NCBI GenBank assembly: GCA_001969505.1
Contig: LSSK01000025.1
Location: forward strand, 1 to 64,000
Source of the DNA: Zancudomyces culisetae
Taxonomy: Eukaryota > Kickxellomycota > Harpellomycetes > Harpellales > Legeriomycetaceae
Direction: 5' to 3'
DNA: 64,000 nucleotides
Positions 1 through 9,843 of this stretch are shown piece by piece. A program made the position numbers and the translations under genes. The notes below the pieces were generated by a model, which was given only the letters and a program-made list of their open reading frames with translations, did not search any database and was not told the origin of the DNA. The stretch's first letter is position 1, and the number at the start of each line of letters is the position of its first letter.

Positions 1-90
1 ATCATTTGGTGCGGTTTGTTTTTCAAGAGCTGATAATCTCTCCAAAATCTGTTGCAAAACTTCGACAGTAACGTTTGCATTTTGACTCAT
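1..90 (-). CDS. 5' end of a clipped coiled-coil protein
   Basis: An ATG at 90-88 opens a reading frame that runs off the left edge of the window, giving 30 residues that start MSQNANVTVEVLQQILERLS. The pattern of hydrophobic residues (V, L, I, L, L) suggests a short amphipathic or coiled-coil helix. Gag-like proteins of fungal retrotransposons often begin this way, but 30 residues are too few to assign a family. The upstream DNA (91-639) is very AT-rich and fits a promoter. That this is a real gene start is inferred only from the clean frame and amino-acid make-up. Confidence 0.4.
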   Translation of the reverse strand, partial: MSQNANVTVEVLQQILERLSALEKQTAPND

Positions 91-639
91 TATTGAAAAT
101 TTAACTTTTAACTTTTATAAATACTATGTATTTTTTATAAGCTGGTTGAGTACCTAGCGAAAGAAAAGATGGTAAAGATTCATCAGGAAACAGCGGACAT
201 CAGTTTATATATGGTTTAAATTTATTTTATTTAGTTAGTTTTACTTATTTTATAAAAATTATACAGTGATGTCTGTCATTACACACATCATTACGTATAA
301 AGTTTCTAAATTTAAACACTCTTTTTATCGATTTAATTTTTTACCAAATTTTAAGGTAATGGATTAATCGATGAAAATAGTATCTAGGAAAGAATTTTCG
401 ATTTATAATAAAGATTGGTACACACACATAATTGTATCTGGATAAGTGAAGCATAATAAATATTAACTAGTTTCTAACCACGTATTAGAAATCTGAATTT
501 GATAAATGATGCGGGTGGAAAAAAACTTTACATGCTTAAATAAAACTGCTAGATATTTTTATTTAAATAGCAGTATTATTATATAGAAGCGAGTAGTATA
601 GGGTGGTAAATTTTTTTTTGATTTTTGGGGAACAACGAG
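91..639. other. AT-rich intergenic stretch
   Basis: No supported gene. It would hold the upstream region of the clipped minus-strand gene at 1-90 and the 3' end of the Kex2-site protein at 640-1209. A short inverted pair, ctgcta and tagcag around 546-574, flanks a T-rich loop and could form a weak hairpin. No long terminal repeat pair could be recognised. Confidence 0.4.
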
Positions 640-1209
640 TTACCAGTAGCTATCGTAGTATGCACCATAGAATTTATAGGGATTGAACCCGTACCAACGG
701 TCATCGGTTTCGCTTCCTGAATTGATTTTGTATCCTGGAGAATTAATAATTTGGGCAGGACTGTCTTGAGCTGAGACGGGTTTGTCGGCTGGAGCACCGC
801 CCTCTTCGTCTGCGCGCTTGCGGTAGTATCTTCCGTAGTATCCGCTGTAGTATGGGTAACGGTATCCGTAATATCCTCCATAGCATGGGTAACCGTAGTA
901 TCCCCACCAACGATCATCGGTTTCATCTACTGCATCACCATCTTCTGGAGCATCTGCAGACTGAACTAGTGCTGTATCATCTGCTGGAGCAGCTTCTTCC
1001 TCTTCATCAGCACGCTTTCGGTATGGTGGTATAGCGAAACGTCTATTAAAAGCAGGGCGAGCAGGAGAAGCAAATTTTCCAAGATCCTGAACCTGTTCCA
1101 TTGGTGGTTGCATGGGTCCGACATTTTCTCTTGGTCTTGGAGCGTATGCAGCATTTACTGATACTGTGGCAACTGCGACGGTGAGGAGTGCGAGTGTTGA
1201 CTTTACCAT
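640..1209 (-). CDS. Secreted Tyr/Gly-rich protein with Kex2-type sites and a duplicated module
   Basis: A 189-residue intronless protein with a typical signal peptide (residues 1-20, ending SVNA) and a true ATG. After a short pro-region, two RKR sites (64-66 and 130-132) introduce two related modules at 67-132 and 133-189. Each starts ADEE, passes through an Ala/Pro/Asp-rich acidic stretch (APAD) and reaches a TDDRW core followed by an aromatic tail. The first tail (about 103-129) is almost only Gly, Tyr, Pro and Arg with one Cys. Kex2-family cleavage after RKR would release two peptides, as known for fungal pheromone precursors, kexin-processed effector peptides and some RiPP precursors. No peptide-modifying enzyme gene is recognisable nearby, so a RiPP role is speculative; a cell-wall or antimicrobial Gly/Tyr-rich protein is equally possible. 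The reading frame is secure, the function is unknown. Confidence 0.75.
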   Translation of the reverse strand: MVKSTLALLTVAVATVSVNAAYAPRPRENVGPMQPPMEQVQDLGKFASPARPAFNRRFAIPPYRKRADEEEEAAPADDTALVQSADAPEDGDAVDETDDRWWGYYGYPCYGGYYGYRYPYYSGYYGRYYRKRADEEGGAPADKPVSAQDSPAQIINSPGYKINSGSETDDRWYGFNPYKFYGAYYDSYW

Positions 1210-2997
1210 TTTTGATATTTAGTTTATAATGAGAGTTGTATGTAGCTGATGAACAAATGCCAAATTGTATTGCTAATACTAATGGTGATTTTAATGCTAA
1301 TTGTAGTTCTAATAATTATTCCTTGTTTGTTGTACTACTTGAAAAATTTTCTACAGATGATCTTTTTTTTTAATGATATTTTGAATCTTTTATACTTTAT
1401 CTTTTCTCGATCTGACTTGTAATATACTTTTGTTTTCTAGTAAAGAGACTCAAGTTATTATTTTTTTTTAGAGACAGTATAAGTGTTCTAATTTTAGAAA
1501 CGTAAAAAACAACCTGTCATTTAATAACACCAAGTTGGATCCAAATGTACTATTTTTTGGTATATTTTAGCAATTTAAGCAACATACTATTACTAATTTT
1601 GATACTTTGAAACCTTTTCACTATCCAACCATGATAGCTAGATATTAGTTTTTTCAGATTAACCACCAGTGGCTTTTATTTTTATTTTTTGGTATATGAA
1701 CATTTTATTCTGTGCTAATTCAATAATCATAACTGATATAGAATTAAATTTATGACCATTTTCTAATTTTGCTGATTGTTTTTAGTATTGGTTTGTCATT
1801 ATTTTAAGGCTTGGGCATCTACTTAGGTAAATTTAATATTTTTAGAAGCACTTTCCAAATCAAAATGATGGTATGCTCATCAAAGCCATTAGAAAAAGAT
1901 TTAAAACTGAAAAAAACCCCTTCCTACGAACACTCATAATACACCACAATTTATTTTGTCTAGATACATTATGAATAAGCATCTATTTTTTGGACAGCAC
2001 ATATTCAACGTTTAGCCAAGAACCTAAAATGACCAAAGTAAGGGTACTACTTCATTAAATCATCAATAATACAAAGAGAATTAGAGATTTTAAATAAACA
2101 AGTAGAAAATTCAAGTTGCTGATCCCTTAGGGGTGAAAAGTTTTTATATTCAGATTATACAAAAGCAGCTCACTAAAAATAAATTTTCATAATTACAATT
2201 TATAAAGAAAATACGGTTGTTGTAGTGTACAATTATATTTATATCGGTTACACTCTTTGTTTATAAAAATATACTTTTTAGTAGACGTTGTTAGAAACGT
2301 TTATTTTTCAGCCTAAAATGTCGTACCAGACCTCCATTGCAGGGTATATAGCTTTATATTTACCAGAAACCCTCGAAATACCTACCTACGAGCTTTTGTA
2401 TTCTTGTTTACGCACTCCTTTCGTGGTCCATATGAACATGTGATTACAATCTATAAGCATTTACATTTATGATTATACAATCAAGAACCATTTTTACAAT
2501 TTTTAAACTAATAAAAAAAAGTTTTGGATGTTTCATACTAGGTTATTTGGTGCGGCTATTTTGAACTTTTCTTTCTCATTGTGTTCTATAGATATAATAT
2601 AAATACCACAAAATCAAAATATCAGATTCAATAGTTTGCAAAAAAAAACCCTCTCTGTGTTCCTCAAGGTACTCCAATCCCACCAGGTTTGTTAAATGGC
2701 ACTAAAAAAATTATTGAATATTTTTTTTCGTTTATTTTTTTGAGAGTTTATTAGTGTCCTGAACAAAAAAGTCAAATTGAAAGAAATACTAGTCAAGTAA
2801 GTGTAGCTGAAAGAAAGCTCAATTCATAAGTTTTATATCCTGGGAAAAGCTGAGATTCTCTGATAAGATAGAGAATCCGTTTATTGAATTTGTGGTTGTT
2901 AATTTTTGTATTTGGGGAGGTTGTTATTGGAAAACTGTTGTGAAAATTGAAGATAGTTAGGAGATTTATAAAATGTTGGAGTGACATTTTTTTTTGG
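1210..2997. other. Gene-poor AT-rich region
   Basis: No supported gene. It should carry the promoter of the minus-strand secreted protein next to 1209. A 41-codon ATG frame on the plus strand at 2318-2443 reads fairly evenly, but it has no recognisable domain or clear splice partners. The rest is A/T-rich sequence with poly-T runs. Confidence 0.4.
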
Positions 2998-3225
2998 TCA
3001 ATCAGGTTCAAATTCAAACAAGTTTTTCTCCTCATCATTGTTTTTGTTGTATACTTTGTAGTACATCCGCATGTATTCTTTCCATCTCAAGAATAGTTGA
3101 AATGCGTTGTAGTTTTTTTCTGATAGTGCAGCCTCAGTTCTCGCTCTGAAAATATTCCAGATGGCTGATGCTAAAATAATTTTTATGTCTTTAATACGGT
3201 GCCTAATTTTGTTGCATCCAGACAT
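2998..3225 (-). CDS. Small hypothetical protein, 75 residues
   Basis: An ATG-initiated frame of 75 residues. It is rich in charged and aromatic residues and includes the stretch NAFQLFLRWKEYMRMYYKVY, which looks like an amphipathic helix. There is no signal peptide, membrane segment or family I recognise. Its composition is more protein-like than the other short frames in this AT-rich region, and the surrounding 1.7 kb and 3.7 kb hold no other candidate. It could be a single-exon small gene, one exon of a longer gene, or chance; no clear flanking splice pair was found. Confidence 0.3.
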   Translation of the reverse strand: MSGCNKIRHRIKDIKIILASAIWNIFRARTEAALSEKNYNAFQLFLRWKEYMRMYYKVYNKNNDEEKNLFEFEPD

Positions 3226-4144
3226 AATTTTTTCCCAATTGAAGTCGAATTAAAGAATTTTAAATAGGTTTAAATTTCGATAAATTACATAAATTGGTGT
3301 CAGTTATTATTACTGATCTTTAATGTGGAAAAGGGTTTAAATGAAAGTAGAAAATGAGTATGGTAAGCTCTGATCTAATAATTTGAGATTTTATAAATTT
3401 ATTGAGTGAGGAATATAGTGTGAATTGACTATTTACTCAGAAAGAGTGTAAATCCGCTGTACATGAGCGGTTTATTTATAGATTATTATTATTTTTAATA
3501 ATATTCTATAAAAGACATCTTTCATAGTTTTAAATAAAGTACAATATTGTATTCACAACATTACAAATAATTATAAATGAGCTTAAATGTTCGAATTAAA
3601 AACCAAAATTATAAAATTTTTGAGAAAGAATGCCTTGCACCTAGATTCCAAGATATGACTGTCGATTAAATTAAATTATTAGTTATCTAATGCTGTTTGC
3701 CCAAAACGAAGACAATCATAAAATTAAACCATAAAGTCTCAAGTCAAAAGCTACTCAAAATATATGAAAATAAATAGTTCAGCCAAAATATTGTAATATT
3801 ATAGCGAGTAAATAAAATGGAAGCTGTATATCACTATAAGTATCTTTTCATCGGCTATTGAAATATAATAAATTACTGTTTAGTGGTACTTTTGTTTATC
3901 TTCTAAAGAATGGTGCTTTGAATTAACAATCGTAGATATTTTTAATATGCTTTAAAGCGAGAAAACACCAATACTTTCGGCTTTTTTCTTCAAATAAGAT
4001 CATTCAAAAAAAAGTATATAGTTATTTGAACAGATAGCATTTTTATTGTATTAAGCAGGTATGTAATAAAATAACTGGAATGTGAATAAAAACCGGACCA
4101 GCTCAAAGTAATTTTTATAAATGATAGTATATTTATAAATATAC

Positions 4145-4183
4145 ATGTGTGTGTATGTGTGTATATGTGTTTATATGTGTATG
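4145..4183. repeat. TG/TATG-rich simple repeat
   Basis: Imperfect run of tgtg, tatgtg and tatatg units inside otherwise non-coding AT-rich DNA. It is probably a microsatellite. Confidence 0.7.
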
Positions 4184-5932
4184 TTCACTAAAATTTACTT
4201 TATTTCCATAAAGATGTGTCAAACACCAAATGTTATTGGTATTGCGAATTACACTGTAAAGTTATTATACTTCATTTTGAACCAGATCTCGCGTTTTAAA
4301 CCTTCGGTAATCTAGAGGCAATGTTCATTTTCGTAAAGATTAGTTTTTATTTAGTCAACCATTAAAAGGATGTAGAAAATCAATAAAACTAGAAAGTTCA
4401 AAAATTTTGCCAAAAACTACAAGATTCGTCTTAAAATGATTATAGTAGTTTATATTATTACGCTATCTACCCTGAAATTTGAATTAAAATTTGTTAAAAA
4501 ACATGCTACTATTACTAAGCTGGTTATAAACTTTGTTGTTCCAAGGTGCGGCAAGATTCGTGCCTTCTTTAAGCTAATATTTTTTTATCCGATTTTGTAT
4601 ACTGAAAAACTGTCTAGTTCTGCTTCTTTAACAATTCAAAAGATATTAATACAAATAATGATATCACAAACTGTACCAAGGTGTCAACAACTGTTTTAAT
4701 TATGTCTTTCATCATATTTTCTAATACTAACTTTAAAATATTCTTTGCGAAACCACCCACTATATAAAACGAATGCAATCAAGAGTAAAACCTTAGCCGC
4801 CATCGTCAAATTGCCTTTTAATCCACTATGTTTAAATTTACTTGCTGAGTTTCCATTTTTCAAAAATTATGCATGATGATTGTAAATGATGTGTTAAAGT
4901 ATTCATGACAAGGAATTCGCTTTAGCCATCAGTCGGTTATGGCTGCTTATAAAAGTATATTTATACAAAAAAAAAAGATTAAAAGTACCCTACATCCAAT
5001 GAACACTTTACCGTTATTTTTCTAAACATAATTATGTATTATTCCATTTTTATAACTGTATCGCTTGTATACAAAAAAGCTTAAATTTTGAAAACCCAAG
5101 GTTTTCATGTCAATAATAAGCCCACTCGAGAGGTTAGAAGTTGGCTAAGCTCAAACAATTAATTTATAGTCGCAAGATAATTATTTCTTCTACCAATGTG
5201 TAGTTCAATTTTAGTGCTTGCATCACTTTACATCTTTTGCACTATTATTTTTTTACGAGTTATGCATAGACTATATATTTATAATATTTTCTGAGGAGTA
5301 AGAGTAAATTCAAAAAATGTATTTAAATACTTGATTAGTCCATTATTGATATAAAATTGTCTGAACCAAATCACCTGGGTATATATTTGGGTATCTGAAT
5401 CCCCAAAGGTACATCTACAGATTTCTGACTGAAGCGATCTAAAATTTTCTTTTTCTACTGAGCTACATTTGAATTAAAAGACAGATAAATCAGTTCATTC
5501 AAAGCTTCTTTAAAAATGGAGTTTTGTTGGTAGCTTCACCATATAATTATGCACTTTTGAAGCCATATCTGAATAAAAGTGCACAATATTGTTGAAGTTC
5601 GAGTGATTTATCACATTATCAAATGTAGATGTACGCTTATAAACATTTTTATAATTCTAGATCGAATGTGCCAGACAGTTTGATTCTTAATAAAAGGAGC
5701 AATCCTGTGGGTAATCATTGTATAACTTTATAATCAAGAAATACACAATTAAAAGTATGTCAACTCACTGCTAAAACTAGTGTTTAATTTCCATTTGATA
5801 TTATCACACTGCTATTATGCTAGAATTTGTTTTTTTCGTACCAGTTTGAAAGTTGGTATTTACCCGCCTACTCTGTCAATTAACGATTTATTATTAATAC
5901 ACTTGGTTTTACAACCAGTCGGATATTTTTTG

Positions 5933-5954
5933 ATAATAATAATAATAATAATAA
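5933..5954. repeat. AAT trinucleotide repeat
   Basis: About seven uninterrupted aat units in non-coding DNA. On the plus strand they create a run of Ile codons in a spurious short frame. Confidence 0.8.
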
Positions 5955-6968
5955 ATCACTAATTCCGTTATTTACACTTGATTACTGCCACTTATCTTCA
6001 ACCAGTAAACAAATCACATTAATTTTCCACTATAAGACAAAGTCTTAAAGCTTGTGCTGGCGCAAGGCTCGCGTACTTTGTTGCATTTGTTCTATTTTTC
6101 TTATTTTACCAGGAACAGTAATCAAATAGCTGGAAAAAAAAAGTATTATAGCTCACAGTATTCGTATATAACTTTAATTTATGTTTGGGGGACAGCTCAA
6201 TGCATACATAAACGAGCTAAGATACTTTTTTCTTGGTTTGGTTCAAACTCGCACTTGTGACTGTACCCAGAGAGCTTCTTCTGATGTGCCACAAATACTA
6301 GACAGCTTTTTTTCTATTACTAGCTGTGCTTCTAGTTGTAAGAGGTTTATGGTTATGGAGCTCAATCAGGTCCCACATTTTGTTATAAATTTCGCTTTAT
6401 ACTAAATTTGAAATTCAAATATTTAGTGGATACAATTTTAAAGGAACAAGTAATTATTAGTAATTCGAATCAATATTATTTTTACTAGTCAAATCCCAAA
6501 ATGCGAGTCTAAAAATAGAAAACTTTTTTCATTTAATGATGGGCTAATTATTGTATTAATAAAAAATAAAAGCCATACAAATCCCATAAAAAAGCAATGC
6601 CACATAACAACCACCTAAATAATTTCTCTCTATCAGTCTAAGGATTCCATCTCATTGTAAAAATAGAACCAGAATTATAAATACTGGTAACACCATTAAA
6701 TTTCATTTTCTTCGGGGCTAAAGCTATTCTCATTTTGCATTTACAGATTGCTGTAAAATAAGGCTAGTGTAAGTAGTTTATAAATTTAGAACTGAATGTC
6801 CTTAATCTAATCCTCTGTTTTTTATTTTATTTTATATCTATTTTTACAAAAATCACCTTATAATATAAAAGAAAAGAACATAAATCAGCAAAATATTAAA
6901 TATATAATTCTCCCCTAAAAATCCGCTCATTTGCATATAAAGAAACAATACTATATAGAAAACCATCA

Positions 6969-7844
6969 ATGATCAAGTTGTTAGAATTTGTGGCATGTTG
7001 CACTTTGCTTTGCCTTTTGACTACTTGCTCACTGGGCGTGCGTTTGGACGAACCCTTTTATGAAAAGGGAAGATTGGAAAAGCGAGTAATCGGAGGGGTA
7101 TCGGCATCTGATAAAAACTACAAATTCATTTCAGCAATAACTACAGCGAATCGGACATCAGTCAAGTGTACGGCTTCTCTTATCGCACCAAATGCAATAT
7201 TGACTGCGGGTAGCTGTATACGATCTCTTGAAAATGATGTAGGCTCAGATTCTAGTAAGATTTTAGTGAGGTTTGGGGTATCAGATCCAACCTCGTCATC
7301 AAAAGAGAACTACCCAATAGAGTCCATCAACTACCATCCCGAAATTCAATTCTCAACATTCACTAACGACATTGCAGTAATTGTTTTGAAAACATGTGTG
7401 CCAAAATCTGTAGCAACTCCTGTGCACGTAAATACCGACGATTTTCAAGAGTTTCTTGCATACAAACTAGCAGGATTTGGTATTTCTAGCACCGATGGGA
7501 CCTATCCAAACATGCTTCAACAATTAACTCTAGTACAGGGCAGCAGAAGATTATGTGAGATTTTTTTCAATTCCAAGGATGTTAACAACAAAATATTTTG
7601 TGCAGCCCAATATAAAGCTAGCTCAATTTGTACAGGAGATGCTGGTGCGCCATTAACGACCGACGACTTTCAAAGCCTTGTTGCACTAGCCAATGCACAG
7701 CTAACTACCAAGGAAAATGTATGCAACCAAGACAACTCTGTCTCTATTTTTACTATTTTGTCACCACATTGGAAAAACTTTATTTCGACCTATGCACCGT
7801 GTACTGGATCGTCCTGTGATTATTCTTCATTATGTCCAAACTAG
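6969..7844 (+). CDS. Secreted trypsin-fold protein lacking catalytic His and Ser (pseudoprotease)
   Basis: A 291-residue intronless protein of the chymotrypsin/trypsin (S1) fold. A signal peptide (about 1-23) is followed by a short propeptide ending KR at 38-39. VIGG at 40-43 then matches the conserved IVGG new N-terminus, so the activation-type cleavage site is kept, here as a Kex2-like dibasic site. The position of the catalytic His (TAAHC in active enzymes) reads TAGSC with Ser82. The Asp is kept (NDIAV, D134). The catalytic Ser motif (GDSGGP) reads GDAGAP with Ala225. Two of three triad residues are therefore missing while the disulfide cysteines C67/C83 and the scaffold remain. Such non-enzymatic serine protease homologues are known in insects; here the role could be binding, inhibition by decoy, or gut/host interaction. 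The frame is open throughout, so this is not an ordinary broken pseudogene. The short C-terminal extension holds extra Cys residues. Confidence 0.9.
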   Translation: MIKLLEFVACCTLLCLLTTCSLGVRLDEPFYEKGRLEKRVIGGVSASDKNYKFISAITTANRTSVKCTASLIAPNAILTAGSCIRSLENDVGSDSSKILVRFGVSDPTSSSKENYPIESINYHPEIQFSTFTNDIAVIVLKTCVPKSVATPVHVNTDDFQEFLAYKLAGFGISSTDGTYPNMLQQLTLVQGSRRLCEIFFNSKDVNNKIFCAAQYKASSICTGDAGAPLTTDDFQSLVALANAQLTTKENVCNQDNSVSIFTILSPHWKNFISTYAPCTGSSCDYSSLCPN

Positions 7845-9261
7845 CCACACAAATCATCTACATCTGACCAAAAGCTTTGACACATATTTACATATATTTA
7901 CTCGCAACAATCCTTCTTAGTATTTGGTTTTTACATATTGAAAAGGCAATACTTGTAAAAAATTTTGGATGAAATAAAATATAAAATAAAATGCAAATAA
8001 TGTTGATAAACATACAACTACATTTGGCGATTAAATACACTTTTACCAACTAGAATCCTAGTTTACTAGTAATAATCTATTAATATAAAATTTGCTGTAC
8101 ATCTTGGCAAGATATACAAAAGTTAGTGTAGTAACAGAATAAAAACGTATCTCGATAAAAATTTTCATATATCGTTATCTCGGAATTCGTACCACTTCTT
8201 GGCTGTTAGACTATTAAATTTTTGGCAAGTTTTACCTTTTAAATACAGAAAAATGTGTCTAAAATAATGCTGATCCTACTAATAGATTGCCTCGATATAC
8301 GCGTTTAAGAGGATATTTTCTTACAAATCAACCTCTCGTTTTACCAGATACATACCAAACTCAATCTCGCGTTATTGTTATTAGTAACGTGTTTCTTGAA
8401 TTGACCTGAACTTTTTGTCTTTTGATCTAATTGTACTATTTGCACTGATACTCAGCATTACTTTGTGTGTACATTCTCATAAGGAAATTGGCCAATCAAA
8501 TTACACTAATACGAACATGGTGAATATTGTGCTTCGATACAATTCATTTACTAGTAAAAAAAAGAAAAAAAAGCACAACACAACACAAAACAATACAATC
8601 GAGTTGCTCTACTTGTATAACTTTTGGGGCTTGGTTTCTAGTCAGGATACTCATATATCTAAAGTTTGACACCTTAAATATAAATTTAAGGGAAGTGTGT
8701 TTAATTCTAAAGCTGGTTCGTATAATAGCTGAGAATGTGAACTACGCGCCCGCTACTTTATTTACATTTTCTACTAAAAAAAAAATACAAGAAGCTAAAA
8801 ACCCAAGCGGGATTTATACCAAATACCTTGGTGTTGACATCATTAAATGTAAACAGAAAGAATGGTACAGCTAGGCGTCACGCGATAGTTATTTGAAAAA
8901 AATGAATGCAAATCCAATTAAAATAGTGCACCTTAGGGAAAGGGGAAAAGGAAAAAGGGAAAGTAGGGATATGGTAAAGTATATATACTTTAGTAACGTT
9001 AATGTTTTTCTTTTACATTTGTTTAATTTATGATAAAACACTATAAAATATATAATAATATAATATAATCATAATTTTTGTAATAGTATAACAGACTAAA
9101 GCCTATAGAGGAGAACGAATAATTCCAACAATAAACATAGATAATACAAACATTAAACCACAAGCAAACCTCTTAATCCTCAGTGGAAAACATTAGGGTT
9201 GTCCAAAATACACGCCAAAAGATAGAAGAACAACACGGCACAGTAAAAATAAAGCTATAAA
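7845..9261. other. AT-rich intergenic region
   Basis: No supported gene. Overlapping frames at 8415-8874 begin with TTG or are built on A-tracts and are unlikely to be coding. A purine-rich patch (ggaaagggg units) lies near 8936-8965. The 3' part should contain the promoter of the small Cys/His protein at 9262. Confidence 0.4.
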
Positions 9262-9615
9262 ATGAGCGGTAATAGTATACAAAGGCACAAAGTTCATACA
9301 CCAACTTTTATGACTTGCAAACATTCAAATGGTGAGTTGTGCGCAAAGTCCATTTTTATGTGCAAAACGGGATTACAAAAGCTGTTTAATCCAAGAAATT
9401 CAGAATTTACACGAGTGTTGAGAAATCAATTGTACAACAGGATAAGCGAGATAGCTGTCTCTCGAAAAAAATTTATAAGTGTAAGAGAGAGTTTCCAAGT
9501 AGGAAAAGGTGCTACTGGTGACAAACCGCTTATCACAAGTTACTACCAATGCCCCCGATGCAAAACGGATACCATGAGTTGGGATAAACATGTGGAGCAT
9601 TTTTTGAAGTGCTAA
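9262..9615 (+). CDS. Small protein with Cys/His putative zinc-binding clusters
   Basis: A 117-residue ATG frame. It has an N-terminal cluster at about residues 19-34 (CKH, C27, C34) and a C-terminal cluster CPRC (98-101) followed by HVEH and a final Cys (117). The second cluster has the spacing C-x2-C-x9-H-x2-H-x3-C, which suggests a zinc finger, although I cannot place it in a named family. The middle is basic (RNQLYNRISEIAVSRKK). There is no signal peptide, so a nuclear or cytosolic protein is likely. It stands alone between a large gap and the convergent VAP gene (stop at 9844). A real gene is likely from the ordered Cys/His pattern; the function is unknown. Confidence 0.55.
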   Translation: MSGNSIQRHKVHTPTFMTCKHSNGELCAKSIFMCKTGLQKLFNPRNSEFTRVLRNQLYNRISEIAVSRKKFISVRESFQVGKGATGDKPLITSYYQCPRCKTDTMSWDKHVEHFLKC

Positions 9616-9843
9616 CTCAATATACTTAAATTTAACTGTTCAGCTTTTCGTTAACTTCCTTTCCTGTAAATTTCCAAGAGTTTTGTGAATTAGAAACATA
9701 ACTTTTGGATCTGTTTTACTGTTTAGATATTCAATTTGCGTTAAATAAAAAGTTCATACTCAAAATCAATACTAAAAGAATCCTTATTTCAGCAAGAAAA
9801 GTTTATACTGGATGAAAATATGTTAATAACAAAGGTTCGTAAG

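Larger units (their letters stand above)
3226..6968. other. 3.7-kb gene-poor AT-rich region
   Basis: No supported gene on either strand. Short frames at 4436-4699, 5780-5962 and 6054-6405 have hydrophobic, low-information translations and no domain. The region contains a TG-rich simple repeat near 4145-4183 and an AAT repeat near 5933-5954. The last few hundred bases should include the promoter of the trypsin-fold gene that starts at 6969; a TATAAAG lies at 6936-6942. Decayed transposon sequence is possible but was not recognised. Confidence 0.4.

Noticed and set aside
2318-2443. 41-codon plus-strand ATG frame
   Set aside because: It reads smoothly but is too short, with no homology or splice partner; left as chance.
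2793-3038. 81-residue minus-strand frame overlapping the small hypothetical gene
   Set aside because: It overlaps 2998-3225 in another frame and its composition follows the AT bias; no splice junction linking the two was found.
4436-4699. 87-residue plus-strand frame
   Set aside because: Hydrophobic, low-information translation in AT-rich DNA, no domain, no splice context.
6054-6405. Two overlapping plus-strand frames with several Cys
   Set aside because: They are in different phases, have no domain and could not be joined by a plausible intron.
8415-8874. Frame with a signal-peptide-like start
   Set aside because: It starts at TTG, not ATG, and passes through an A-tract that creates poly-Lys; not credible as a gene.
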